The notes under the pieces were generated by a model. That model was not told the DNA's origin. It did not search any database and was given only the letters and a program-made list of their open reading frames with translations. This document shows, one piece after another, positions 32,216 through 43,769 of a DNA stretch of 64,000 bases. The first letter of the stretch is position 1, and each line of letters opens with the position of its first letter. The stretch spans positions 4,960,001-5,024,000 of the forward strand of contig JAULSN010000001.1 in assembly GCA_033439765.1 (NCBI GenBank). Reading direction: 5' to 3'. Made by a program: the position numbers and the translations under genes. The DNA is from Lasiosphaeria ovina (lineage: Eukaryota; Ascomycota; Sordariomycetes; Sordariales; Lasiosphaeriaceae).

Positions 32216-35200
32216 TAAGGCTGAGTGAGTATCCAAAATTCTGGGCTTAGCTGGCAATGCTTCCAGGTTCCCAATGCCACGGCGGGGAAGAAGTGACCCG
32301 ACCGCTGGGTTCAAATTTTGATAATAGCCAACCCAATGAGAGCCGATGGACCTCAAACATGGAAGTTGAGACGGGAGAGGGGAGCCGACGGAAGAGGGAC
32401 GAGAAACTTTTTACTGGGGACGTATCAAATACCGGGCATGGCACCCCCCACAGAGCCTGACTGACTGTGTCGCGATAATCGATATCGATGCCTGGGCTTG
32501 CAAAGGTTTGCAATTCTGAATGAAGACTGTCGAGAGTGCGACGAGAATTAAAAGTGAAAAGCACCACCTCCCCCGTGTCTCAAATCACCCAACTTGTGTT
32601 ACTATGCCATCCTCTCTCCGCTCAATCCTCTTCGTCTTCCACCCTGGACGAACTCTTGGGGGTGTGCCTCTCACCGTGTCACCCAATCCGATCGTCATGC
32701 TACCGGAGGCTACCTACTTGCTTTCGGGTCGATAGCCAGCCGAGGAGCGGAGGCCGAATCGTCAACAGCTCCTCCATATCACCCAGGACACTACAAGGTT
32801 TACTGCCTACTTTACCTAGGCATATTACTCATATCAACAGCCAGCTCTGCAGCTAAAGCTGTTCGCAAAACGGCGGGGCCAAGGGCCGAACGCTGTTTGC
32901 TCCATGGGAAATGCCTACACAAGATTCTTCCGCCTCAGACCTTGGTTCGAGGATGCAAAATCTACCCATCTTGCTACAGTATAGGTTAGGTGAGTATGGT
33001 TCGTTCAGTACGCGGAACTCACAGCTCGCAATCCATCATCAATTCACTCGTTCCAGAGGATCACAGTCCGTTATTCTCATTAACTCCTCAAATTCTACCA
33101 CTACGCCAAAGACTCAACTCACCTTAGGTATGTACATTGGTACGGTAAGTACCATAACCATTTGGCAAAGCAGAATTAAAACTCAAAAAGCGTCAGAAAC
33201 TGACACAGGATCAATTTGATGGTAAAAGATTGCTTCGAGTGCTTTGTCGAAAGCCTGGGTCTTACTGACAGGAGAGGGGTTCACACCCACATCCCTACAT
33301 ATCCATCCAGGTCAGCACGGCTGAGGCGGCTTTTTACCTGACCCTCCTTCGTCCTTTGTTGTGCAACTCGTGTGGAATACCTGGCAGCGGTCGAATAAAA
33401 GTGTCTTCAAGCTGATCGATGCGGGGTCAGGCAGCGTGTCGTCGATATAACAGCAGCTTATCCGTCCAGATGTCGCGACATCTAGCAAACCTGAGCAGCG
33501 TGTGGGGGCGACTTTCTAGACTCTCCAATCTTCATCGTGCTTGGGTTTTCATGCAATGCGTGGGGCGGATCTGGCAGCCCGACTTTTTGGTGCTGCAAAT
33601 GTGTCCAGGCCCAGCGAGTGTCCACACGTGCCTGACCTAGGCCTAAAACGGAACAATGGGGCCGTAGGACCTTTTGTAGGACTTTGCGCTTCAATTCGGT
33701 TTGAAGCCAGTCGTCACTCGCCTCGTCAGGCAAGGCAACTCAGGTTGCTTGGCTAGGCATCGGAGGTGTGGGTATGTGGCTGAGTCCCGGCGCGCAGCTG
33801 TGCCTCTTTGGGGTCTGGAACCCGAGCAAAATGGACCCCCGCTTGTTGCACTCGATTGTTCTCACGTTGCCCAGTTGGCCTGTCAAGTCTCTCTTCAGCC
33901 GCAACCTTGCAATTCTGCCCAGCGGGAAATAAATGCCCGATCGTAACCCTACATTTCTCCCTACCCACTCAACTGTGTAGTTCGTACCGTGCCTCAAAAG
34001 CGCCAAATCGTCCCCCAAACCAGAAGCGAAGGACCTAGTTGTGTTATATCAGCACTTCATATGTCGAGTGGAAGAACATTCCATAGCCCTCCCACCCGAC
34101 TCTTTTACTCCATAATCTTACCACCCTCGAGACGGGCCGTACCCTCGGTCTTTGCAGAAAGATGACTCGGGACGCTCCCGTCTTATCCCAGCACCAATCA
34201 GTCAAAGGAAGCACTATTTACCTTCGTACGGTGGGCAAGCAACTTGGACATCAGGTCTAGATCCCCTTGGCGACCTGTTGTTCTTCACCCACCATGAACC
34301 CCTGACCCAAGGCAGTAGTGTGTCCTCACCTCAGCGAAGGTGATGTATGCACGACAAATTCGGATATAGGCAAGGCCTGCCCCGTAAATAAGCACCTTCT
34401 CGGGTCATTCTCACGGGGGCATCCGCCTCTGCGTGTCTACACTAGAAACGAGCCTCAATTGTTGTGCACTAAGTTTCCACATTTGGTACTCTTGCTGCAT
34501 TTGGAGTCCGACCACCAAAAAAAGACTTTTCGATCTCGAAGCCTTGATGACAAGAGGTAGTCGGTGTTGTATGGGGGTTGGCCAAGCTGACATGCCTCCC
34601 GGCGGCACAGATATCAAGGCATCAAGCGAATGCCGCCCTCCTCTTACGAGGAGCGATCTAGGCACTCGTTCTCGATCTCGCTGAATGATAGGCTTTACGA
34701 CACCGCGGCTCTCCTAGCAGCATTAGTGTACCTTTGCAACGCAAGGAAGGCTCAGAGCATTTAGGTCTCGTTCTCAAAAACGCTGTGCTACTTGTTTAGT
34801 ACAGCTGCTACATAATGATGTTCTGTCTTCTGCTTGTCTTTCCCGGTTGTGGTCGCTGTTGGGAAGGCAGCCAAGGTGCCGAGCAACAGAAAACAATCCC
34901 ACGTGCTTCTGCCCGTAAGCCGCCTTTGCCTTCTCATTTTGTGTTGATGATTCGCTAACTCGTGCGCCGAAACCTATCAGATAAAGCCAAATCCGGGTGC
35001 CTGGTACAGACCAGTGTCGTGCTGGAAAATGGCTGCTTATATGCATGTCATCCATGCATCCAATTCAGGGGACATAAAACATTGCGATGTGGTAATCACG
35101 AGTTGCTTGTCAGCCTATTCTTGATTGCAGACACTACCAGTCGCTGTTTATACAAATGGATGGCGTTCCCGTTTCCTCACGCCAATGTTTGCCTCTATAG

Positions 35201-35278
35201 TATGTCATTGATGGAATCCATATTCCCAGAGGTCTTTGCGCCTTTGGTGTTATTACTTATGGTTTTAACTTTCTCGCC

Positions 35279-36273
35279 ATGGACATGAACAGGAGAGCCA
35301 CGCCCGACAGCGAGCAGACCTTTGTTCCCGCGCCTGTCCAGCAACACTATGCTTACCATTCTGTCGAGGCAAAATCACCATTCCCGGTCTCCGTCTTGAG
35401 CTACCCACACCACGAGGTCCCGCCGCTTGCATTGTTACCGGAACCTAGCCAGTATACTCCGACGATCGTCCAACGATGGATGCAAGGGACCCACGGGATA
35501 CCCCAGGATTATGACACCGTGCCTCCCAGATATCCAGGCATGCCCGCGATATTTCCTCCTTCAGTATCGACCCCCCCAACTGAGGCCCCGTCCAGCTCGA
35601 AAGAAGCAGTCTGCGGTATCCGGCGAAAGCTCTGTTTCCTGTCCCTTCTTATCTTTGGAGGGTTGGTTCTCTTAGCAATCGCACTTGGTGTTGGACTTGG
35701 CGTGGGACTTGGAAACCAGAATCGTGCCTCTACGCTGTCTGCCGCTGATGCTGCTGCGTACGTCCTCAGACTCTTCTCTTGTGCCTGCGGTGGCTTACTG
35801 GCTACAGGTCGTCCCCCAGTTCCGTTTCAACTGAAGAGACGAGCACCGTCACTATCTTCAACACAGGCACAGCAACTCGCGCCCCATCCCAGACCTCGTC
35901 CGTGTCCACGTCCACGTCCCAGGTCACATCCTCAAAGTTGACATGCCCCGGCGCCCAGAACGCGCAGCTCCCTACGTCAAATGGGAAACAGTTCATTCAC
36001 CTCTGTGGTATTGATTACGGCGGCGTGGAACAAGCCGCCGACATCGGGAACATGCGCACAAGCAGTTTCCAAGATTGCATAGAAAAGTGTTCGGTGTTCG
36101 TCGGGTGTATGGGAGTGGGATGGGGTGAACAAAACGGCGACGGCCCCGACGAGCACACGTGTTGGATGAAGGCCAACTTAACTACGTCGCACAATGCTAT
36201 AACGACGTGGAATTTTGGTGTGCTTTTGGCAGGTCCCGCGGAATCAACGACCAAAACGAAACAAGAAGCTTAG
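35279..36273 (+). CDS. Type II single-pass membrane protein with Cys-rich apple/PAN-like ectodomain
   Basis: Exons 35279..35757 and 35808..36273, 314 aa. The intron is 50 nt (donor GTACGT, acceptor ctacag) and joins as AADAAASSPSS. The N-terminal cytosolic part (1-115) is Pro/Tyr-rich. One TM helix (about 118-145: CFLSLLIFGGLVLLAIALGV..) follows a basic RRK, predicting N-in/C-out topology. Then comes a Ser/Thr-rich stalk likely to be O-glycosylated. The C-terminal module has spaced cysteines (LTCPGAQ, HLCGIDYGG, FQDCIEKCSVFVGCMGV, EHTCWMKAN), typical of fungal apple/PAN-like domains. By family these bind protein or carbohydrate at the cell surface. The fold call is from Cys and aromatic spacing, and ligand and role are unknown. 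Confidence 0.8.
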
Positions 36274-38585
36274 ATCTTCTTGTTTGCTTCTCACCTTAAA
36301 TAATGCACATCGGCCAAGAGACGGTTTACCACGGGGTATTGGATATATTTACACATTAACAGAAATAATTTTATTCATTATTGTAAGAAGTGTCATGTTC
36401 AGCAGTGAGTGCCCTTGTACCTGTCCACTTGAACTCCCTTGCCTTTGCCGTATTTAATCCTAACGCCCGCAATTATGACATTAAGTATTATACATACAGA
36501 ATACCTAGGTAGGTAGGTAAGTAAGGTAGGTATCTAAGATCATCTTAAAAGTCTACTGCCTTCGCATTCGCTTGCTGTGGGTTTTGGCGAGTTGGTCTGA
36601 TATGAACCACTGCACCTTTACGTCACCTTGCTTCATTACGACTTTGATACTCGACAGATAAGAGGACTCGAATTGTTCGGATATCTTATAGATGTATCCA
36701 TACTGATTATCTGATAGCTCCAATAGTGTCGGGTGAGGGCGGAGCTTGTCTGTGTATGTGTTGCGTAGTCATGGGGGATGTGTTGTATCCCTATGCCTTT
36801 TTGCCCAATCAACACCAGTGTGGCGGCACTTCACTTCCCCAGAGGACAAAACCTGGGGTTTCGACCAGGCCAAAATCAGTGCACCGAGGTGCAAGTTTCA
36901 AGGCGAGATCTGGGTTTCATTCGTGCGCCAATCAAATGCTAGCCGCTTCTCCAAATGTGGGCAGTTGACCAGGTTTGCATGCCATCGGCACCCCGGACTC
37001 CCATCTCGTGGAGAGATTGCCTCCTTATAGGGGGGCCAATGAGTTCGCGGCATCCTGTTCAGAGGCTGGTTTTGACTTTAAAGAGTCGAAAGTCTCGGGA
37101 TTCTTTGTAGAACACCGCACCTTCCATTTTTTCCACCTCGAAAGTGGCATTTGCAACCTCTTCGGTCTTTGCAAAGTCTTCTTCCTGCGATTCTGCCCCA
37201 TGATCGATCTCGGAGCAAACCACCTGCCTCCACTACCACCCCTGGCCAGCTGCTTGCTACTTGTTGACCGCAGGTCTGCAAAGAAGTGCTAGCCTGGAAA
37301 CCGTCGAAGCGCTTCGAACCTCCACACGTATATAAATTTATATAGCATCCGCCCACCTCTTTGCTCTCTCCGTCCCCTTCCGCATCGCCCTCGGTGTCTC
37401 GCCTCGTGATATCAGTGTGCCGCGGACCGACTCGAAACCTAGCCGGCCAGCCACACTCTGCCAAGAGCCGACTCGACGCCGCACCTTCATCCGATTCAAG
37501 GTTCTTCCCTGGCCTTTGGAAGTCGCGGTGTGGGCAAGGTTTGCTGCTCGTGACTTGCTTGCGCTGGGTATTGGGCGAGAAACCGCGCATCTGGCAACAG
37601 TATCCTCGGCAGCCTTTCGGAACGACTCGAGATTTCTATGACATCGATCCGGCGAAGACACACCCTCGCAGCAGCTGTGGGTTGCTACATGATCTGTAGA
37701 CCACTTCTACGGCCCTTCTGCCGCCCCCATTTTCGCCGGCTCGGTGGTCGCAATCGCGGCCTCTTGCTGCGCGATTATATCGAGCGTTAATTTCGGACAC
37801 CACAGCTTAGTGTTTTGGTACGGGAACCGCTTCCCTCGTGGACCTCCCGTCGTTGCGTTGCACCCCGAGAGCCGGGCCGTTTCTAGATTTTAGTTTTTGC
37901 TCCAGGCGCCCAGGCCCCACGGTCAGGCAAGCCTCGAGGACACAAGGCACTCGGTACCCCGCTCACCCGCAATCGTTCCCAGTTACCAACGGACCAAGCT
38001 TGGCGACAGGGGTTAGGATACTGCCTGCCCCTCCCCGGCTTCGTCATTTCGAGCATTTCAAGCTCGCAGAGCCGACAAAACGTCGTCCCCAAGGTTGGCG
38101 GGCGCCTTGCGCGCCATTAACAGCCCACCGGGAGCGCTTGCAGCTGAAAAGGAGAACGCCAATCGGCGCAAGGACGCTGTTTCCAAGGCCTTCTCAACCT
38201 CCCCCAGCCTGGTCCATGTTTTCTCCGCAGCTTTCCTCCTTCTCGTCTTTGTAAGTTATCCACGTGCCATCCTTGCCCAACCAACCCTCAAAGGGATTTC
38301 AGGACCCATCCATCTCATGGGCCCGCCTCTCAACTGCCCCGCCTTTGCCCCCTTCACCCCTCCAAAGTCCACACCAACACTCGTCCTCGGTATATATCTA
38401 ACCTAGAGTCCCAGATCCTCCAATTTTTCCTGCGCGACAAGAAGCATTATTACTCGGATCTTTTAACTGGCCCTAGCTTTCTCTCAGCCACCTACTCACC
38501 CGTGGCCTCGGCAGATCGACACCCGCCAATCTGTGAAAACCCACCTCCGTTCCCCACATCTGCTCCAGTTTCGCGACCGCTCGCC
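36274..38585. other. intergenic region upstream of glucokinase, no supported gene
   Basis: 2.3 kb holding the 3' flank of the apple-domain gene and the long 5' flank of glucokinase. It contains an AGGT-type tandem tract (36505-36533) and a 14-bp perfect palindrome at 37304-37317. Pyrimidine-rich sequence directly upstream of 38586 looks like a fungal 5' leader. Confidence 0.5.
36505..36533. repeat. (AGGT)n-like tandem tract
   Basis: Imperfect AGGT/AAGT units over about 29 bp in intergenic DNA. Short related pieces recur near 1205 and 31750. Confidence 0.75.
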
Positions 38586-40279
38586 ATGTCGCTCGAGGCC
38601 GAGACGAAGAGCTTCGTCTCCAAGTTTGAATACTCGGACGAAGATGTCAACAAGGCAGTAAAGGAGTTTCTCCGCCAGATGGGTAGGTGTTAAACCCCCA
38701 GCATCTAAGCTCCGCATGCCTGACACAAGCCAACAGGCGAGGGCCTGGAGAAGGATGGAACCAGCCTGAGCCAGATCCCGACGTACGTAACGGCGGTACC
38801 CAATGGCACCGAAAAGGTCAGTTTTGCATTCTAATCGGCAGAATTCGCTCTCTGATATCTTCTATGCAGGGTCTCTACATGGCTGTAGACCTCGGCGGGA
38901 CCAATTTCCGTGTCTGCTCGATCCAGCTCAATGGCGACACCACCTTCAATCTCACGTATACCAAAGTTGCGATTCCCAAGGATCTCATGGTTGCGAAGAC
39001 AGCCAAAGAGCTCTTCGCCTTCTTGGCCAAGCAGGTCGAGCTGTTCCTTGTGACGCACCACGGTGACCATTTCGAGCGTCACGTAAGGCGGCGGCTGACA
39101 GTCAGCTCGCCTGACGGCTTCAAGGACGAGAACGTCTTCCGCCTGGGCTTCACCTTCAGCTTTCCAGTGCAGCAAGTCGGGATCAATAAAGGCACTCTCA
39201 TAAGATGGACGAAAGGCTTTGATATCCCAGACGCAGTTGGCAAGGATGTGTGCGCGCTCCTGCAAACCGAGATTGATAAACTTCATCTCCCAGTTAAAGT
39301 GGCCGCTCTTGTCAACGACACTGTAGGGACGCTCATGGCGCGTTCCTATACTTCCCCAGGGAAGACTGGTGCCGTCCTTGGCGCCATTTTCGGTACTGGC
39401 ACCAACGGGGCGTATGTCGAAAAGCTTTCCAACCTCAAGAAGCCTTTGACTGGCGAGTATGACAATTCGACTGGCGACATGGTCATCAACACGGAATGGG
39501 GCTCGTTCGACAACCAGCTCAATGTCCTGCCCAACACATCGTGGGACATTGAACTTGACAAGACAAGCGTGAACCCTGGGATCCAGATGTACGAAAAGCG
39601 TGTCTCCGGAATGTTCCTCGGCGAGATCCTACGACTCGCCATTCTTGATTTGCTCAAGAACCCAAAGGTCGCCTTTTTCAAAGACGAGAACTCCAGCTCC
39701 AATGACTGGAAGTCGACAACTCACATCGCGCCGAACTCGAGCATTTACGAGCAGTGGGGTATCGACACAGCCATTATGTCGGTTGCCGCGGCTGATAACA
39801 CTCCGGAACTGTCTATCCTCCGCCAGGAACTCGAATCTACCCTGAACGTTTATTCTCCCGCCCATGATGATGCTCAAGCTTTCAAGGCTATCGCCGGGGC
39901 TGTCGCTCGTCGTGCCGCACGTCTAGCGGCTGTTGCCATCGCTGCAATCGTTCTTCAAACAGGCAAACTGACTGATCCGGAATCCAAGGATGAGCCCATT
40001 GATATTGGTGTTGATGGAAGTCTTGTGGAGCACTATCCCTATTTCAGGGATATGATAACCGAGACCCTGCGCGTCATCGATGGCGTCGGTGAAGAAGGCG
40101 CCAAGCGCATCCGTATTGGAGTTGCGAAGGACGGGTCCGGTGTTGGCGCTGCGCTCATTGCACTTGTTGCCGCCGGAATGGAGAAGAATACCAGCACAGC
40201 CGACTACTTCCGTGAGCTGCGCTCCAGTGCGCCGGTCACCCTAACGTCCGTTATGGAAGATGACGCGGCGGATGAGTAG
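38586..40279 (+). CDS. glkA: Glucokinase (hexokinase family)
   Basis: Exons 38586..38682, 38737..38816 and 38870..40279, 528 aa. Donors are GTAGGT and GTCAGT, acceptors caacag and atgcag; branch cctgac is visible in intron 1. The N-terminal helix is split over two introns. Then come the phosphate-1 loop LYMAVDLGGTNFRVCS, the LGFTFSFPVQQ sugar-site region, WTKGFDIP, the catalytic LVNDTVGTLMARSY, GAIFGTGTNGAY and INTEWGSFDN, and near the end an adenosine-type loop IDIGVDGSLVEHYP. By family, it phosphorylates glucose with ATP in the cytosol at the entry of glycolysis. The C-terminus is acidic (MEDDAADE). Glucokinase rather than hexokinase is chosen from overall resemblance to fungal GlkA; all catalytic motifs are intact. 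Confidence 0.95.
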
Positions 40280-41028
40280 CTCGGTGTCATAGTCACCACG
40301 CGACAATATCCGTCACGGCGATTGCCTCATTTATGAACAGTGGTACAAAGGGGACGAGACGAACTGCGGGGTACAACACGTCTCAAAGAGTTGCCGCACA
40401 TTGTTTACGAGGAGATGATCTTTCACTATTTGCTTGCGATGAATGCTAGGTGTTTGTGTCGGCGTCAAGAAGGGAGCGTTAGTTGGTAACCGTCGATTGT
40501 GCCAGACGATATTCGACTTAGTTCCCTGGATGAGCGTATGCGATTCCCTGGTAACGCTTTTGTGGTAGTATGTGTCCGCTTCATAAAGGCCCTCCTGGCA
40601 GGGTTGCATTAAAGAAATGTAATATTCTGGAATATGGTGAAAACTACCTACCTTTGGTGCGTGTCGTGCTATAACGTGTTACTGTGTGAAGTTGTGGACG
40701 TAGTTCACGAAATAAATTTCGTAACACATAACTCATAGCTACGACCTCCTAAAGCTTTTTTTTTTTAAGAAAGGGGCCGTTTAACCTCGTACCCATATCG
40801 GATACGCATATATAAGTGCTAGCATGTCTTTCCGCGTTCCTTTTCTACAGCAATCCCTAGACACCCGCTCCTGATCCTTAAGGCCTGCTCCATGCTAATA
40901 AAATCCAATGCCATATAAACCGCCCAGGACACGTCTACCCATCTCGTCCTTTATTTTTCTACCGTCATATATCATAACTAATGGAACCTACTACTGCCGA
41001 ATTCACACCCCTTATGACCAACGCAGTG
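40280..41028. other. convergent intergenic region, no gene seen
   Basis: 3' flanks of glucokinase (+) and the acetyltransferase gene (-). A/T-rich with no coding signal. Confidence 0.6.
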
Positions 41029-42291
41029 TTAATTCCCAAATGCTGCGGACGGGTAAGCTCGTTCCTTCTTCTTGCGCGCGGTGGAGCTGCTGCGAGAGCT
41101 CGCTCCAGAGGCAGGTGCACTTGGTGGTGACAATTTACTCCGTCCAAGCCCGTTGGACGCCGATGCAGCTGCAACCATGTCTGCAGGGAGGTCGTTCCAT
41201 TCCGCATCAGGTCGCGAATTCTGGAAGGAGAAAGACGAGCCCGACAAGGATGACGGTGTGACTGTTGTCGAGGGCCGGACGGGCGGTGGCAGGTTCACCG
41301 CCTCCGCCACCGTGCTGCTATAACTTCCCCCCGGGGCCTGCACTCCGGACGACGGCAACGACGATCCCGAGTATGCCACTTGTGGTAGTGGCTGAGCTCC
41401 CGGGCCTATATCACGTCGCACAACCCACGCCGTATCGGGTCGCAACTTGAAGTAGTACCCCTTCAGGGGCTCCCGACCTTCGGGCGCGAACCTCCGGGCC
41501 TGATACCACTTGAGCCCATCCTCGTTTTCGGTCCACACGTGCGCATAAATTGTGCGGACATCAATGTTGAACCCGGCCGCGGGAAGGATAGTGGCGCTCG
41601 CGACAATGTGTTCGAGAGCAGAGGCAGCCAAGCCAAGCGACCGATATGGCGACAGTAGCGCCAGGGACTGGATGTAAATTGCATGAAACGGTGAGTTGAG
41701 CGACGGGGCCGCTTGGGTAGGAAGCTGTCGAGACGGTGGAAGCGGCGCCTGCGGCTGTCCGCTCTCGCCAAAGAATGGGTTAGGCTCGAGCCGGCAGATT
41801 ACACCGCCAATGACTTTGGGCTCGGAGGCGGCGCCATTGTCGTCTTGCCAGAGAATAGCGCGCGAGAACAGGCCCGAGGCGAGGGGTTCCAGAGCCTTAG
41901 CGTAGAAAGAATCAGGATAGGCAACGGGTAGTAGCAGCGAGTTGATGCGACGCAGGGCGGAAATGTGCTGCTCGGCAACGGGCACAATTGTTGCTTGCGA
42001 CGGAATTGATGGCGGGGAGGGGAGGACGGGCACGCCGGCTGCTTCGAGGCTCACGGGAAAAAGCGAGGCTAGAAGCTTAGGAGATGCTGGATGTTGGTAC
42101 TGAGCTGAATTAGGCTGAGGAGATGTTGGTGGAGGCGGCAGTGGTGGTGATGGTGTTGTTGGGGAGCCCATCGCTTCGTTGTTGGGTTTTGGTGGTGGGG
42201 CAACCAGTGAACTTGATGGAGGGGCACCAAGCTCAGATGGACGACGAGGCTGGAAAAAGGACCGAATAGAGGGCTGATGAGTGCGCGACAT
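41029..42291 (-). CDS. Naa50/San-like GNAT N-acetyltransferase with N-terminal PIP box
   Basis: Single exon, 420 aa. Residues 6-13 (QPSIRSFF, followed by QPRRP) match the PCNA-interacting PIP-box consensus QxxhxxFF. A Pro/Ser-rich linker follows (to about 100). Residues about 100-295 form a GNAT fold: RINSLLLPVAYPDSFYAKAL, the beta4/acetyl-CoA P-loop region IQSLALLSPYRSLGLA (R217-x-x-G-x-A222), YAHVWTENEDGLKWYQARRF and GYYFKLRPDTAWVVRR, which matches Naa50/San proteins. An insertion (about 165-200, Pro/Gln-rich) splits the fold. The tail is Ser-rich and ends with a basic KKKERA patch that could be nuclear. By family, Naa50 acetylates protein N-termini and is needed for sister-chromatid cohesion. 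The protein is far longer than the roughly 170-aa animal enzyme. Confidence 0.85.
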   Translation of the reverse strand: MSRTHQPSIRSFFQPRRPSELGAPPSSSLVAPPPKPNNEAMGSPTTPSPPLPPPPTSPQPNSAQYQHPASPKLLASLFPVSLEAAGVPVLPSPPSIPSQATIVPVAEQHISALRRINSLLLPVAYPDSFYAKALEPLASGLFSRAILWQDDNGAASEPKVIGGVICRLEPNPFFGESGQPQAPLPPSRQLPTQAAPSLNSPFHAIYIQSLALLSPYRSLGLAASALEHIVASATILPAAGFNIDVRTIYAHVWTENEDGLKWYQARRFAPEGREPLKGYYFKLRPDTAWVVRRDIGPGAQPLPQVAYSGSSLPSSGVQAPGGSYSSTVAEAVNLPPPVRPSTTVTPSSLSGSSFSFQNSRPDAEWNDLPADMVAAASASNGLGRSKLSPPSAPASGASSRSSSTARKKKERAYPSAAFGN

Positions 42292-43769
42292 CTTTCTGGT
42301 GATATTTGTGGAACTCCGAAATCATGGCATTCTTATGATGGGGTACTGCGCGTATGCTTCTGCCTTTGAAGCTCGGAAATTTTCAAAATGGTCTCGGAGT
42401 TGGCAACTCGGCGCCGCCCAACGACCTGGAGATGGAACGCGAATGGACGGGAAGCGCGGTTTCCCCGCGACCGCTAGGCACCGGCCTAGACCTTCTATTG
42501 CCGGAGCTTATTTAATTGGCCTGAGATCCATACGGGGATACCCAAGGTAATATTACGTACGTAATGTAATGTACGGTACCTTGGGTAGCTGTGTACGGAG
42601 TAACCTCTCTACTATTCGTACTTCCGCTCTAGTTAGTTACTATTTATTAGTTTACGGTCCGAGTCCGGGCCATTCTGGATGTGCTTGAAAGAACCTCCAA
42701 GGTAAGATTTTAGAATTTGTTCGTGAGGTCACGGCGAAGCCTTATAAATCGAGGTGTTTCAAGTGGCAGTTCCGAGGTCATAGGAACCTAGATATTAACG
42801 TAATTCACAGGTATCGTGCAATACAATATTAGTATGAACGTGTATAGTACTGCAGATTCATCTGCGGCTGTGACTAACCCGACGACCCGGTGTCTCCAAA
42901 AATAATGGAATGCCTTCCCTGACTCCCTGTCAGTCGCGCCTCTCTTCGTAACATTCATGTATATTAGGCTTGATTGTTGAAGAAATCACATAGATACATA
43001 CCTAGATTTAAAGAATGGCAAGGCTATACGTACTTGTAATGAGTAACTTTATTATCTAGGAAATACTCCGCTTTTTCAATACGAATTTCGAGCGAGCGTT
43101 GCCGGATTTTAGACTCGAAACTCAAGATCGGCTTCCAGTGAGACTAAATGTTTTTTGAAGTCCTCTCAGGGCAGCTCGAGATTGTTGGCTCTTTCCCACC
43201 CAGCGACCTCCAATTCGGCAAAAGCCTCCCGCAGCCTCCCCACACCCCTGCTAACTCAGGGACATTTCGGCAGGTTCCACTATCTGCTTTTGCCTTACAC
43301 CCCCGAAAAGCTGCTAAGTACAGTACTTAGGTAGTGGTCTACAGCCTTCTTTTCCCTCCTTCAGCGTCATTTGCCCACGTCCCACTCAGTTGGGTTGAAA
43401 ATTCGTGGTCATCAATCGCACTGGTCAACGAACTAATAAAAGCGATCACGAATTACGAACATAATTCTTGCCTAGTCATCGAGGCGGCCATCACCCCACC
43501 CAACCTCGAATTATCGTGAGTCTCGGCATGCTGCAGACTAGCTGGGCAATGGTGGGAAATTGATTTCCCATATCTATTGAAGAGACGGTCCGCCACAATA
43601 TTTTTGGCGCCGGTACCGTTGAGCTTGGCCTCAGCTCCTCCTAGATTTGTCCAGCTGTTTACGACAGATTCAACGTTCCACCGATCCGGCAGTCCCTTTT
43701 CTTGTGATCAGGTGGCTCTACTCTGGCTAGTTTCATTCCGTGGGCGAGTTTTGTCTTCGAACCTTCGAG
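42292..43769. promoter_or_regulatory. divergent intergenic/promoter region with palindrome cluster
   Basis: 1.48 kb between divergent genes (Naa50-like and Sgf11-like). It holds nested inverted repeats at 42541-42585 and a GTACGGAGTA copy at 42593-42602. No coding exon is supported. The middle part (about 42600-43100) is A/T-rich. Confidence 0.5.
42541..42585. repeat. nested inverted repeats
   Basis: Outer 9-bp arms CCCAAGGTA (42541-42549) and TACCTTGGG (42577-42585) flank a perfect 14-bp palindrome ATTACGTACGTAAT (42552-42565). This could form a hairpin or cruciform. Confidence 0.85.

Larger units (their letters stand above)
31378..35278. other. 3.9 kb intergenic region with G-rich low-complexity tracts, no supported gene
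   Basis: The left end (31378-31700) is the promoter/5' UTR of the Hsp70-like gene, with a GGCT-type array and a G21 run. The rest has only short frames without domains. A hairpin with 8-bp arms lies at 32192-32215, and a GTACGGAGTA motif at 31799-31808. Confidence 0.5.

Noticed and set aside
42548..42556. TAATATTAC, identical to the nonanucleotide at geminivirus replication origins
   Set aside because: A 9-mer is expected about 0.5 times by chance in this window, it overlaps the hairpin arm instead of sitting in a loop, and no Rep-like gene is present.
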